Assembly (NCBI GenBank): GCA_009924985.1
Contig: RFQL01000002.1
Location: 1-49,046 of the forward strand
Origin: Burkholderiaceae bacterium
Lineage (GTDB): Bacteria > Pseudomonadota > Gammaproteobacteria > Burkholderiales > Burkholderiaceae
Direction: 5' to 3'
DNA length: 49,046 nt
The position numbers and the translations under genes are program-made. The notes beneath the pieces were generated by a model. The model was not told the DNA's origin. It did no database searches and worked only from the letters and a program-made list of their open reading frames with translations. How positions within the stretch are numbered: the first letter of the stretch is position 1; each line of letters starts with the position of its first letter. This document shows, in pieces, positions 7,473 through 16,909 of the stretch.

Positions 7473-8602
7473 AGATTTATCAGGTTGGTGGAGCGGTACG
7501 TGATCGCCTACTTGGGTTGCCAGTTCACGATATCGATTATGTGGTGGTCGGATCTTCGGTAGAGGAAATGCTTGCAAACGGATTTCGTCCAGTTGGCAGT
7601 CATTTCCCAGTCTTTCTGCACCCACAAACCCAGCATGAGTATGCCCTTGCCAGAACAGAGCGTAAAACTGCTCCAGGGCATCAAGGCTTTGTTTTCCATG
7701 CAGATCCAAGCATTCAGCTTGAGGATGATCTTAAACGACGTGACTTGACGATTAATGCGATGGCCCAAGAAGTAAATGCCAGCGGTGAACTAGTTGGCCA
7801 TCTCATTGATCCCTATCAGGGCAAAGTAGATTTAGAGCAAGGTATATTTCGACATCTCTCCGATGCTTTTTCAGAAGACCCTCTACGAGTATTGCGAGTC
7901 GCTCGATTTGCTGCGCGTTTTCCAACATTCATGATAGCGCCAGAGACCCTTGCCATCATGAAGTACATGGTGGGCAAGAGTGAGCTAACGACTTTATCTA
8001 AAGAGAGAATTTGGCAAGAGCTTGCAAGAGCACTTAGATCCCAGGCGCCCGAACGCTTTATCGATGTTCTTGAGGAATGTGGTGCACTAGAGGAAATTTG
8101 GCCAACTGCATTTACCGTTCAATGGCGGAACATAAGCAGCAGAGAAGAAATGCTTACCCAATTAAATCAGGTTGTTACTATCCACCCTGAGCTAGATAAA
8201 CGTCTAGCAATTCTCTTAAAGAAACTAAAGCCAGAAGAGATTGGCGCTTGGGGGGATGAGTTAAGGATACCAAATGATATTACTGAGTATTGTTTTACTA
8301 TGGCTGAATTTGAAGAGTGCCGTGAGTTCATTTTGAGTCCTCAAATTGTGCTCGATTTATTTAATCGTACCGATGTGTGGCGCAAGCCAGCTCGCTTTAC
8401 TGAGGTAATGAAGTTATTTGAAAGTATAGGAGTCGGAATTGCCAATTGGCCAAAATTATTAAATGCTGCGCTACAGGTTGATGGTGGTCAAATTGCAGCA
8501 AAGATTAGTCAGCAAGGTTCGAGCAGTAATCTTGGTGAGCAAATCCATCAAGCGGTAGTGCATGCACGATTAATGGCTATTTCACAGGCTTTAGATCAGT
8601 AA
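7469..8602 (+). CDS. cca: CCA-adding tRNA nucleotidyltransferase
   Basis: Adds or repairs the 3'-terminal CCA of tRNA. The 377-residue protein has the class II nucleotidyltransferase head: GGAVRD at residues 7-12, the metal-binding DID at 21-23, and RRDLTINAMA near 90. Helical neck and body regions follow. There is no C-terminal HD phosphohydrolase domain of the kind E. coli Cca carries; length and sequence stop before it. The start is TTG inside the overlap TTGA, since the family begins MKIY.VGGAVRD and no ATG is available nearby. The 3' end overlaps the convergent midA by 7 bp. Translation probably depends on coupling to the upstream gene. Confidence 0.94.
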   Translation: MKIYQVGGAVRDRLLGLPVHDIDYVVVGSSVEEMLANGFRPVGSHFPVFLHPQTQHEYALARTERKTAPGHQGFVFHADPSIQLEDDLKRRDLTINAMAQEVNASGELVGHLIDPYQGKVDLEQGIFRHLSDAFSEDPLRVLRVARFAARFPTFMIAPETLAIMKYMVGKSELTTLSKERIWQELARALRSQAPERFIDVLEECGALEEIWPTAFTVQWRNISSREEMLTQLNQVVTIHPELDKRLAILLKKLKPEEIGAWGDELRIPNDITEYCFTMAEFEECREFILSPQIVLDLFNRTDVWRKPARFTEVMKLFESIGVGIANWPKLLNAALQVDGGQIAAKISQQGSSSNLGEQIHQAVVHARLMAISQALDQ

Positions 8603-9804
8603 ACACGATTACGACCAGATAAGCCAGGCAACTGGGTTAATCGAAGTTTTAGTTGCGTAAGATTTTTTCCAAAAGCAATTACCTTGAAAAGTTCGCCCAT
8701 CTCTGCTTCCGATAATAACTTCTGTAGCGCATTCGAAATCGGGATAAAGTGTTCAACATCTTGCGGGTCTGATTTTTCTAGAACCAGTTCAGTAATTCCT
8801 GCGTCAAGCAGATAAGACGCTTGGCTTGAGTAAAAAAGCTCACCGTGGATACTCTTTTCTAATAGTCGCAATAGTCTAGAGCATTCAATATGGCATGTGA
8901 TGTCGCAAATGCCCGGAAGTTGTAATACATTACTTAAAGCCTGATGTTGATAATGAGCCATTAAGGTCCCGTCTTGACGTTGGGGATGATAGTATTCTTG
9001 CTCAGGAAAGCCATAGTCAATGATTAATAATATGCCGCATTCTAGTCTGTCAGTCAACGCTCTGAGCCAAGCTTGTACTTGAGGATGAAATTCTGTGGTG
9101 TAGCCATCAGAAAATGCCTGTGTATTTCGTAATACTGGAGACAGGTCATTAAGCTCGGTGGTACTCAAGGCTGGCCCTACAGAATCTTTTAGTAAAAATG
9201 GTGAAGCATGAGGTGTGACTGCAATACCAAGATGATGCCAAGTATCGTTATGCAGACAAATCCGCTCACATGGAATAGCATCGAGTACCTCGTTGGCCAA
9301 GATCACCCCCTCAATGTGATCCGGGAATGAGCTTAACCAGTTGCACTGCGTATGAATTTTATTTTGATGGCAGACATCCTGCAAGAGAGATTGTTGACGT
9401 TTAGTGAGATCTGGCGAGAGCTCGATCATTTGGTATTCATCGAGATCAAACCCACGTCGATGTAACTCGATCAAAATTGATTTTGCAAGGCTACCTGTGC
9501 CCGCACCGAACTCGAGAATACGGGTAGGCAGGCCTTGCTGCTTAAACTTTTCGAGGATAGGCAAGACAGTATTAACGATAGTTTGACCAAAAAAAGGACT
9601 AATTTCAGGAGCGGTGATGAAATCACCTGCTAACCCAAACTTTTCTAGTCCAGCCGAGTAATAGCCTAATTTAGGGTCGTAAAGAGCCATATTCATATAC
9701 CTAGAAAAAGGCATATACCCCCCATTTTGCTTAATTTCCTGGCAAATTTTAGCCATCATGGAGGCTAAACGCTCCTCTTCGGGCTGGGTCAGGTTAATAT
9801 CCAT
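8596..9804 (-). CDS. Class I SAM-dependent methyltransferase, MidA/NDUFAF7 (DUF185) family
   Basis: The 402-residue protein has the family signature GDFITAPEISPFFG (residues 60-73), the SAM-binding motif LEFGAGTGSLA (97-107) and the downstream ANEVLDAIP segment. Eukaryotic relatives (MidA, NDUFAF7) methylate an arginine of the 49-kDa complex I subunit and are needed for complex I assembly; a bacterial counterpart role is inference only. It lies 1.1 kb from an NDUFA9-like gene. It converges on cca (7-bp overlap) and is divergent from the SDR gene. A possible -10 TAGACT (9818-9813) would give a 2-nt leader. Confidence 0.88.
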   Translation of the reverse strand: MDINLTQPEEERLASMMAKICQEIKQNGGYMPFSRYMNMALYDPKLGYYSAGLEKFGLAGDFITAPEISPFFGQTIVNTVLPILEKFKQQGLPTRILEFGAGTGSLAKSILIELHRRGFDLDEYQMIELSPDLTKRQQSLLQDVCHQNKIHTQCNWLSSFPDHIEGVILANEVLDAIPCERICLHNDTWHHLGIAVTPHASPFLLKDSVGPALSTTELNDLSPVLRNTQAFSDGYTTEFHPQVQAWLRALTDRLECGILLIIDYGFPEQEYYHPQRQDGTLMAHYQHQALSNVLQLPGICDITCHIECSRLLRLLEKSIHGELFYSSQASYLLDAGITELVLEKSDPQDVEHFIPISNALQKLLSEAEMGELFKVIAFGKNLTQLKLRLTQLPGLSGRNRVY

Positions 9805-9829
9805 AGCTCGTTAGTCTAAGAGAGTTTAG

Positions 9830-10636
9830 GTGGAAGGTTTAAAGACATCCTCGAATCGTACCGTTTTGCTTACTGGAGCGGCTAAGCGCTTGGGTAAAGT
9901 AATTACTTTGCACTTTGCTAAAGCGGGCTGGAATGTGGTGTTGCACTATGGCAGCTCGAAGCAGGCCGCCCTAGAAACACTGTCGCAGATAAAGGCTTTA
10001 GGGGTTCAGGCAATTGCAGTTCAGGCTAATTTGGCTGAGCCAGACTCAATGAAGGCTTTGTTCCAAGCGGGCGTTGATCAATTTGGTAGAATTGATTGCT
10101 TAATTAATAGCGCATCTGTTTTTGAATACGACCGACCTAGCCAGGAAGCGCATATTCTTTCCCAGGCCGGCCTCGTGCGCAATATGCAAGTTAATCTGGC
10201 AGCTCCCGTCTTGTTGGCACAGGAAATGTTTCACCATCTTCAAAGGCAGCCTCCACGAAACGATGAACTGGTTCCTGTCACCATTCAATTATTGGATCAA
10301 AAGTTAATTAATTTAAATCCAGATTATTTTTCGTATACCTTGTCAAAGAGCGCACTATTAACAGCCACCGAAATGATGGCACTCGATTTTGCCCCTACTT
10401 TACGCTCGGTTGGTTTAGCCCCAGGGATTACATTACCATCTGGCAAACAAACAGAAGCAGAGTTTTTGCAAGCGCATCAAATGACTCCCATGGGATATTC
10501 ATCAAGCCCAGATGATATTGCACAGGCCGCACTCTTTATTGCGAATGCAAAGGCAATTACAGGTACAACTATTTATGTCGATGGCGGTCAACATTTAATT
10601 CCGTCGCAGCGCGATGTCATGTTTAATATTCAATAA
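9830..10636 (+). CDS. SDR-family oxidoreductase, probable pteridine reductase
   Basis: The 268-residue short-chain dehydrogenase has the N-terminal motif TGAAKRLG (residues 15-22), the TGxxxRxG form that separates pteridine reductases (PTR1, FolM) from ordinary SDRs, and the catalytic YTLSK at 169-173. The C-terminus has GTTIYVDGG. It probably reduces dihydropterin or dihydrofolate compounds with NADPH. The next gene is folB, a pterin enzyme, only 7 bp downstream, which supports a pterin/folate role. The start is a GTG at 9830 with weak AGAG upstream; no better start precedes the Rossmann motif. Exact substrate cannot be told from sequence. Confidence 0.85.
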   Translation: MEGLKTSSNRTVLLTGAAKRLGKVITLHFAKAGWNVVLHYGSSKQAALETLSQIKALGVQAIAVQANLAEPDSMKALFQAGVDQFGRIDCLINSASVFEYDRPSQEAHILSQAGLVRNMQVNLAAPVLLAQEMFHHLQRQPPRNDELVPVTIQLLDQKLINLNPDYFSYTLSKSALLTATEMMALDFAPTLRSVGLAPGITLPSGKQTEAEFLQAHQMTPMGYSSSPDDIAQAALFIANAKAITGTTIYVDGGQHLIPSQRDVMFNIQ

Positions 10637-10643
10637 GGTCAGC

Positions 10644-11042
10644 ATGCACTCCCTTTTATCTCACCCAAGCCTAATACATTGTCGCCGTCTTTTTTTAAAA
10701 AATTATGAGACTTATATCAATATCGGAGTACATGATTATGAAAAAAAAGCTGAACAGCGTGTGATTTTTAATGTGGATCTCTATGTTCCTCTTGAACAAA
10801 ATACGCCAAAGTACGATCGTCTAGATGAGGTATTAGATTATGACTTTATTCGTAAAACAATTACTCAGCGAGTCCAAAGAGGCCATATTCATCTGCAAGA
10901 GACCTTATGTGACGATATTGTGCAGGCAGTTTTAGAGCACCCCAGTGTGATGGCCGCCAGAGTCAGTACAGCAAAACCTGATGTCTATCCCGATTGCGAG
11001 GAAGTGGGTGTAGAGGTATTTAAGATTAAAAAGTCGAATTAG
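10644..11042 (+). CDS. folB: Dihydroneopterin aldolase
   Basis: Converts 7,8-dihydroneopterin to 6-hydroxymethyl-7,8-dihydropterin and glycolaldehyde in folate synthesis. The 132-residue product has the family core: LKNYETYINIGVHDYEKKAEQRV followed by a V-x-L strand, the DYDFIRKTI segment and a C-terminal KPDVYPDCEEVGVEVFK strand. I start it at 10644, where AAGG lies just upstream, rather than the in-frame ATG at 10614 inside the preceding gene. It is slightly longer than the usual 120 residues because of an extra N-terminal stretch. It probably shares a transcript with the pteridine-reductase-like SDR. Confidence 0.9.
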   Translation: MHSLLSHPSLIHCRRLFLKNYETYINIGVHDYEKKAEQRVIFNVDLYVPLEQNTPKYDRLDEVLDYDFIRKTITQRVQRGHIHLQETLCDDIVQAVLEHPSVMAARVSTAKPDVYPDCEEVGVEVFKIKKSN

Positions 11043-11054
11043 ATAGACTATATT
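11026..11054 (+). promoter_or_regulatory. Possible ttcA promoter
   Basis: TTAAAA (11026-11031) and TATATT (11049-11054) are separated by 17 bp, giving a start near 11061 and a 7-nt leader. An alternative -10, TAACAT (11057-11062), would make the message leaderless. The ttcA ATG has no Shine-Dalgarno. Confidence 0.45.
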
Positions 11055-11067
11055 ACTAACATTCGTC

Positions 11068-11979
11068 ATGGTTGATACACGTAAGCAAGTATTTGAAGAA
11101 AATAAATTAGATAAAAAATTATCTCGTTTAGTGGGACAGGCTATTGCTGACTTTGGCATGATCGCAAATGACGATAAGGTAATGGTGTGTTTATCAGGCG
11201 GCAAGGACAGCTACACTCTATTGGATATTTTGATAAAGTTACGCGAACGTGCGCCAATCTCTTTTGAGATCGTGGTAGTGAACTTAGATCAAAAGCAGCC
11301 TAACTTTCCTGCAGAAATACTTCCTAATTACTTAAAACAACTCAATATTACATTTCATATTGAAGAGCAAGACACGTACAGTATTGTCAAGCGAGTAATC
11401 CCAGAAGGAAAAACAACCTGTGGTTTATGTTCGCGTTTGCGACGCGGTATTTTGTATCGCGTTGCAGATGAACTTGGGGCTACCAAGATAGCCTTAGGAC
11501 ATCACCGAGGTGATATTTTAGAGACTCTATTACTAAATATGTTTTTTGCAGGGAAGCTCAAAGGGATGCCACCAAAAATGCGTTCTGACGATGGACGGCA
11601 CATCGTGATTCGTCCGCTGGCATATGTTCCAGAGAAATTAATAGAGCGCTATGCCACCATGATGAACTTCCCCATCATTCCATGTGATCTATGTGGCAGT
11701 CAACCTAATTTACAAAGAGCAACGATGAAGAAGCTTTTGCGGGATTGGGAGAAACAATTTCCGGGTCGCGTTGAAAATATTTTTCGGGCAATGCATCACA
11801 TCGTTCCCTCGCATCTAATGGATCCAAATGCTTTTAACTTTCAAGATTTAGAGATTCATCAAGACCTTAGTGAACTGGGAATGAACCTCGAGGGAGATTT
11901 GGCTATTGACGAGGGTGAAGATATATGTGCCTTGACCGAGCAAACTCAATTTCCTGTTTCATTTGTTGAGAAGTCTTAA
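11068..11979 (+). CDS. ttcA: tRNA 2-thiocytidine(32) synthetase
   Basis: Thiolates cytidine 32 of certain tRNAs using ATP and an iron-sulfur cluster. The 303-residue protein has the PP-loop SGGKDS at residues 43-48, a CxxC pair at 118/121 (CGLC) and another at 206/209 (CDLC), the cysteines expected to hold the cluster. The [13 protein letters not shown] segment follows the first pair as in the family. It stands 25 bp after folB with a promoter-like sequence in between and is followed by glmU. The overall length and motif spacing match TtcA rather than the longer TilS. Confidence 0.94.
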   Translation: MVDTRKQVFEENKLDKKLSRLVGQAIADFGMIANDDKVMVCLSGGKDSYTLLDILIKLRERAPISFEIVVVNLDQKQPNFPAEILPNYLKQLNITFHIEEQDTYSIVKRVIPEGKTTCGLCSRLRRGILYRVADELGATKIALGHHRGDILETLLLNMFFAGKLKGMPPKMRSDDGRHIVIRPLAYVPEKLIERYATMMNFPIIPCDLCGSQPNLQRATMKKLLRDWEKQFPGRVENIFRAMHHIVPSHLMDPNAFNFQDLEIHQDLSELGMNLEGDLAIDEGEDICALTEQTQFPVSFVEKS

Positions 11980-12021
11980 CTTAACAGCTCAAGAGCATTC
12001 TTATTAACCTGTCTCAAGCCC

Positions 12022-12027
12022 TATACT
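12022..12027 (+). promoter_or_regulatory. glmU -10 element
   Basis: TATACT (5 of 6) ends 7 nt before the ATG at 12035 and 1 nt before the ATG at 12029. The predicted start, 12034, would leave only the second ATG inside the mRNA, giving a leaderless glmU. No good -35 or Shine-Dalgarno is seen. Confidence 0.45.
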
Positions 12028-12028
12028 T

Positions 12029-13456
12029 ATGGCTATGAATATTGTGATACTAGCAGCAGGCCAAGGCAAGCGCATGAAATCGGCTTTGCCCAAGGTTTTA
12101 CAACCTTTGGCAGGTAAACCCCTGTTGGAACATGTTTTAGAAACTGCAATTTCTTTAATAAGAGGGGCAGAGCCGATAGTGGTTATTGGACATGGGGCAG
12201 AGCATGTCAGTTCATTTCTAGATGATTTAGCAGTTCGTGACCCACGCTTTAAAGTGGTTAAAACAGTGTTACAAAAAGAGCAAAAGGGGACCGGTCACGC
12301 ACTCTTGCAGACTCTGTCTAGATTAAATAAAGAATTACCAACTCTAGTGTTATACGGTGATGTGCCATTAATCACTAAAGATACGCTTCAACTCCTCATA
12401 CGCTTAGCTGATGGAGTTCGCTCTAAGCGGTCAGCTCTTGGCTTATTAACCCAAAATATGGCAAATCCAATAGGATATGGACGAATTGTGCGCGATCAAG
12501 ATGGATTGGTAAGTGCAATCGTTGAAGAAAAAGATGCCAGTTCAAGTATTAAGGGAATCGCCGAAATTAATACGGGCATTATGGTTCTGCCCACCGACTC
12601 GTTACCAAAATGGCTGAAGAGCTTAAGGACTAAAAATGTCCAAGGGGAGTATTACTTAACTGATGTGATTGCCATGGCTGTGCGTGATGGTATTCCCATA
12701 CGAACCTCGCAAGCAAAGAATGAGTATGAGATTTTAGGGGTCAATAGTCGTGATCAGTTAGCTTCGTTAGAGCGGCAATTACAAAAACAACAAGCAGCCG
12801 CCTTATTAGAATTAGGCGTTACTTTATTTGATCCTGAGCGTATCGATATTCGGGGTGAACTTGTTTGTGGACAAGATGTATGGATCGATATCGGATGTGT
12901 ATTTGAAGGTCGCGTTCAATTAGCAAATGGAGTTCATATAGGCCCGTATTGCGTCATCAAAGATAGTCAAATTGGGGCCAATACCGAAGTTGGAGCTTTT
13001 ACGCATATCGATGGAGCACAAATTGGTGTTGATGCCCGAGTGGGGCCCTATGCGCGTATTCGACCGGGTACGATATTGGCGAACGAAGTTCATATTGGTA
13101 ATTTTGTCGAAGTTAAAAATACAAGGATTGCAGCACAGAGTAAAGCGAATCATCTCGCCTATGTGGGCGACTCGATCGTCGGGGCGCGCGTCAATATTGG
13201 TGCTGGCACCATTACCTGTAACTACGATGGTGTCAATAAGCACCAAACGATTATTGAGGATGATGCATTCATTGGGTCTGATACACAGCTAGTAGCACCT
13301 GTGAAAGTAGGCAAGGGAGCCACCTTAGGAGCGGGGACCACCTTAACCAAAGACGCTCCTGCTGGAAAATTAACGGTATCGCGTGCTAAGCAAGTCTCCT
13401 TAGACTGGCAACGGCCCATTAAGATCAAGCCTAAATCTAGCAAAGCAAAGAAATAA
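12029..13456 (+). CDS. glmU: Bifunctional GlmU: GlcN-1-P acetyltransferase / GlcNAc-1-P uridyltransferase
   Basis: Makes UDP-GlcNAc for peptidoglycan and lipopolysaccharide. The 475-residue protein has the N-terminal nucleotidyltransferase motif LAAGQGKRMKS (residues 8-18), VLYGDVPLI near 107, and a C-terminal left-handed beta-helix with hexapeptide repeats including YARIRPGT, GNFVEVKN and NIGAGTITCNYDG. It ends in a lysine-rich tail. Two ATGs compete: 12029 (MAMNIVIL) and 12035 (MNIVIL); the family start and the -10 position both favour 12035, 473 residues. glmS follows after 3 bp, so two steps of the same amino-sugar pathway are co-expressed. Confidence 0.96.
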   Translation: MAMNIVILAAGQGKRMKSALPKVLQPLAGKPLLEHVLETAISLIRGAEPIVVIGHGAEHVSSFLDDLAVRDPRFKVVKTVLQKEQKGTGHALLQTLSRLNKELPTLVLYGDVPLITKDTLQLLIRLADGVRSKRSALGLLTQNMANPIGYGRIVRDQDGLVSAIVEEKDASSSIKGIAEINTGIMVLPTDSLPKWLKSLRTKNVQGEYYLTDVIAMAVRDGIPIRTSQAKNEYEILGVNSRDQLASLERQLQKQQAAALLELGVTLFDPERIDIRGELVCGQDVWIDIGCVFEGRVQLANGVHIGPYCVIKDSQIGANTEVGAFTHIDGAQIGVDARVGPYARIRPGTILANEVHIGNFVEVKNTRIAAQSKANHLAYVGDSIVGARVNIGAGTITCNYDGVNKHQTIIEDDAFIGSDTQLVAPVKVGKGATLGAGTTLTKDAPAGKLTVSRAKQVSLDWQRPIKIKPKSSKAKK

Positions 13457-13459
13457 TCT

Positions 13460-15292
13460 ATGTGCGGAATTGTTGGCGCAGTTTCTAAAAGTAATGTAGT
13501 TGATACCTTAATTGAGGGTCTACGACGCCTAGAGTATCGAGGCTATGACTCATGCGGTTTTGCAGTAATTGATACAAGCAAACCCAGTCATCCTCTGCAA
13601 AGAGCGAGAACAACAGCGCGTGTGGCTGATTTAGCAAAACAGGCCAGTGAATTCAATGGGCATATTGGTATTGCACATACTCGTTGGGCGACTCATGGTA
13701 AACCTGATACGCAGAACGCACACCCCCATATCTCGAATAATTTAATTGCGCTGGTACATAACGGAATTATTGAGAACTATGAGCCGTTGCGTGAACAACT
13801 GATTACTGCTGGGTATCAGTTTAGTTCGGAGACTGATACCGAGGTCATCGCGCACTTAGTCCATTGCGAGTATGTGAAATTGGCTAAGCCTGATTTAAGA
13901 GAGGCTGTAGCTGCGAGTATTTTGCAGTTAAAGGGAGCCTATGCGATTGCAGTCATTTCTCAAACAGAGCCAAAGCGCTTAATTGGTGCGCGTGCAGGAT
14001 CTCCCCTGATTGTGGCGCTTGGCAATGATGGTCATTACCTATCATCTGACGCATTGGCATTAGCTGGAAAAGCGCAGACCATGATCTACCTCGAGGAGGG
14101 AGATTTGGTGGCGCTTGATGAGCGTGATTACGACATTTGGGATTGCAATGGTAAAAAAGTAGATCGTGAAGTTAAGTCAATGCCAATGCAAGCAGAAGCA
14201 GTTGAATTAGGCCCCTATCAGCATTTCATGCAAAAAGAGATTTTTGAGCAAGCGCGTGCAGCCTCAGACACAATTGCACATATTTCTGAGTTTGGACCAA
14301 GCCTTTTTGCCGCCGATACTAGAGAGTGGGAAGCATTTGATCAGGTTTTACTCCTAGCGTGTGGCACCAGTTATTACTCAGCCTGCGTTGCTAAATATTG
14401 GTTTGAGGAAATTGCACGGATTCCTACTCAAGTGGAAATTGCGAGCGAGTATCGCTATCGCCAATCGATTCCTAGGCCGAATACCTTAGTGATTGTTGTT
14501 TCACAATCGGGAGAAACTGCTGATACATTGGCGGCCTTACGACATGCAAAGCAGCTTGGTCACTCTATGACCTTATCAATTTGCAATGTTGCCTCAAGCG
14601 CTATGGTTCGGGAGACTCGGTGGCACTTTTTAACACATGCTGGTACAGAAGTGGGCGTGGCTTCTACCAAAGCCTTTACTACCCAATTACTCGCCTTGTA
14701 CTTATTGACCTGCTCAATTGCAAAGCGAAACGGATTCTTATTCCAAGATGCCGAGAAAAAGGCACTCGATAATTTACGACACTTACCACAAGCGATTCAT
14801 GCGGTCTTGGCACTGGAGCCGCAGATTATTTCTTGGAGTCGGTTATTCACAAAATGTGAAAACGCACTATTTCTGGGGCGAGGGGTTCATTTCCCAATCG
14901 CGCTAGAGGGAGCGCTTAAGTTAAAAGAAATTTCCTATATCCACGCAGAAGCCTATCCGGCTGGTGAATTGAAACACGGCCCATTAGCCCTAGTAACTGA
15001 CAAAATGCCAGTTGTAACGGTGGCACCTAACGACACCCTACTCGAAAAGCTTAAGTCAAATATGCAAGAGGTTAAAGCGCGTGGTGGACAGCTATTTGTT
15101 TTTGCAGATCAGGGCACGCAAATTAAAACTGAAGAAGGTATTCGAGTTATTCGCTTACCCGAACACTATGGAGATTTATCTCCTATCTTGCATGTCATTC
15201 CGCTGCAGCTGTTGGCCTACCACACTGCCTGTGCCTTAGGAACAGATGTGGATAAGCCACGTAATTTGGCCAAAAGCGTTACGGTGGAATAA
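13460..15292 (+). CDS. glmS: Glutamine-fructose-6-phosphate aminotransferase (isomerizing)
   Basis: Makes glucosamine-6-phosphate from fructose-6-phosphate and glutamine, the first step toward UDP-GlcNAc. The 610-residue length is standard. MCGIVGAV at the start gives the catalytic Cys2 of the glutaminase domain, followed by [12 protein letters not shown] and HTRWATHG. Two sugar-isomerase (SIS) domains follow, with ACGTSYYSA near 300, SQSGETADT near 350, and the C-terminal [15 protein letters not shown]. It lies 3 bp after glmU. No glmS ribozyme-like leader is possible in this space. Control is presumably at the glmU promoter. Confidence 0.97.
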   Translation: MCGIVGAVSKSNVVDTLIEGLRRLEYRGYDSCGFAVIDTSKPSHPLQRARTTARVADLAKQASEFNGHIGIAHTRWATHGKPDTQNAHPHISNNLIALVHNGIIENYEPLREQLITAGYQFSSETDTEVIAHLVHCEYVKLAKPDLREAVAASILQLKGAYAIAVISQTEPKRLIGARAGSPLIVALGNDGHYLSSDALALAGKAQTMIYLEEGDLVALDERDYDIWDCNGKKVDREVKSMPMQAEAVELGPYQHFMQKEIFEQARAASDTIAHISEFGPSLFAADTREWEAFDQVLLLACGTSYYSACVAKYWFEEIARIPTQVEIASEYRYRQSIPRPNTLVIVVSQSGETADTLAALRHAKQLGHSMTLSICNVASSAMVRETRWHFLTHAGTEVGVASTKAFTTQLLALYLLTCSIAKRNGFLFQDAEKKALDNLRHLPQAIHAVLALEPQIISWSRLFTKCENALFLGRGVHFPIALEGALKLKEISYIHAEAYPAGELKHGPLALVTDKMPVVTVAPNDTLLEKLKSNMQEVKARGGQLFVFADQGTQIKTEEGIRVIRLPEHYGDLSPILHVIPLQLLAYHTACALGTDVDKPRNLAKSVTVE

Positions 15293-15376
15293 ATCCGCAT
15301 TAAATAGCATCCTTGTGGTCAAATATTAGGTGTGAAAAGTCGTTTAGCAACCCCATATTTTTCTTGAAAACCCCAG

Positions 15377-16909
15377 ATGCCATATCCTAGTAAAAATGGC
15401 TTGGCATTGATTATTTCTCTTTGCCTTGGGGCATGTGCAATAGGACCTGATTTTAAGAAGCCAGACGCACCAAAGGTCACTTCGTTTACAGAAAAGCCTA
15501 TTAGCAATCAATTAGTAACTGCGCCAAGCGTGGGCGGAACGGTGCAGAGTATCGAACCCGCAGGAGATATACCTGCCGAGTGGTGGGCCTTGTACCGTTC
15601 GCCCGAACTTGATGCTTTGATTAAGCAAGCTTTAAAACGTAACCCAAATTTAGCAGCTGCAGATGCTACATTACGCGCTGCTCAAGAAAATGCCAATGCA
15701 GCATTTGGATCCCTTTTATTTCCCAGTTTTGGTTTAGGAGGAAGTGCTACCCGTCAGCAAATTAATCCATCTTCCTTTGGGCAAGCGGTCGGTAGCCCCA
15801 GTATTTATAACGTCTATAGCACCTCTGTTTCTGTGAACTACAACCTCGATGTCTTTGGCGGTGCTCGCCGCGCTGTGCAAAGTGCACAAGCTCAGGCAGA
15901 GATCTCGGGATTTCAGCTTGAGGGCGCATATTTAAATCTGACAGCTAATATCGTCACCACTGCTATTCGTGAAGCAGCACTTCGTGCTCAGTACACATCC
16001 AATTTAGAGATCTATGAAGCTCAAAAAAATCTTGCCGACATTATTGCAAAGCAACTAGAAATTGGAACTGCGTCACGGGTTGATCTCACCTCGCAAATTT
16101 CATTAGCAGCAAGTTCACAGATTGACTTACTCAACCTTGACAAGAACCTCTCATTTACTCGCAATCAACTATCCGTATTTGTAGGCGAGTTCCCAGGGAA
16201 TGCCTTACTGGCTAAATTTGATTTGAATACATTAAATCTTCCCGAGAAAATTCCTCTATCGATACCATCAGAGTTAGTTCGCCAGCGTCCAGATATAAGG
16301 GCTGCAGAGTCTTATATTAAATCGACTAATGCCTTAGTGGGTGTTGCAACTGCTAATTTACTGCCGCAAATTAACCTCAGCGGGGCTATCGGATCACAGG
16401 CTTTAACCACCGGCGCATTGTTTGGACCCAATGCGGCAATTTGGTCGGTTGCCGGAGGTGTCTTTCAACCATTGTTTCAGGGAGGCGCCATACTTGCTCA
16501 GCGTCGAGGCGCTATCGCAACCAATGAGGCTGCTGTCTTTCAGTATCAGGCAACTGTGCTAAATGCCTTTCAGGAAGTAGCTAATGCACTAAAGGCTTTA
16601 GAAAGCGATGCTCTCGCTTTAAGAGCGGCATCGGAAGCAGAGCGGAATGCCTTAGAGTATCTGAATTTACTAGAGCAACAATATAAATTGGGAACAGGAA
16701 GTTATTTGGCCGTATTAATCGCTCAAAGACAGTATCAGCAAACCAAGTTTCGTTTGATTGATGCCCAAGCCAATCGCTTTGCCAATACCGCGGCTTTGTT
16801 TGCTGTCCTAGGCGGCGGTTGGTGGAATCGGACTGGCCCTGCTTATCAAGCTCAGAAAACACAAACTTCCCCTCACCAAGGCATTAGCCAGCAAGAGACG
16901 CGCCAATGA
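15377..16909 (+). CDS. RND efflux outer-membrane lipoprotein, NodT/OprM family
   Basis: Outer-membrane channel of a tripartite efflux pump. The 510-residue protein starts with a lipoprotein signal peptide ending LCLGAC, so Cys20 is the predicted lipidated residue, followed by AIGPDFKKP as in NodT-family channels. Two TolC-like repeats follow, each with long coiled-coil segments; the IRAAE and FQEVANAL landmarks are present. Its stop overlaps the adaptor gene by 4 bp (ATGA). An 84-bp gap separates it from glmS. I see no clear promoter or regulator gene next to it. Confidence 0.93.
   Translation: MPYPSKNGLALIISLCLGACAIGPDFKKPDAPKVTSFTEKPISNQLVTAPSVGGTVQSIEPAGDIPAEWWALYRSPELDALIKQALKRNPNLAAADATLRAAQENANAAFGSLLFPSFGLGGSATRQQINPSSFGQAVGSPSIYNVYSTSVSVNYNLDVFGGARRAVQSAQAQAEISGFQLEGAYLNLTANIVTTAIREAALRAQYTSNLEIYEAQKNLADIIAKQLEIGTASRVDLTSQISLAASSQIDLLNLDKNLSFTRNQLSVFVGEFPGNALLAKFDLNTLNLPEKIPLSIPSELVRQRPDIRAAESYIKSTNALVGVATANLLPQINLSGAIGSQALTTGALFGPNAAIWSVAGGVFQPLFQGGAILAQRRGAIATNEAAVFQYQATVLNAFQEVANALKALESDALALRAASEAERNALEYLNLLEQQYKLGTGSYLAVLIAQRQYQQTKFRLIDAQANRFANTAALFAVLGGGWWNRTGPAYQAQKTQTSPHQGISQQETRQ

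Noticed and set aside
10932-11204. Reverse-strand ORF across the folB-ttcA junction
   Set aside because: It is antisense to the conserved ends of two clear genes and encodes no recognisable family.
15332-15367. Short GTG-started ORF (VKSRLATPYFS) before the efflux channel gene
   Set aside because: Eleven codons, no ribosome-binding site and no junction with the next start; chance occurrence is likely.
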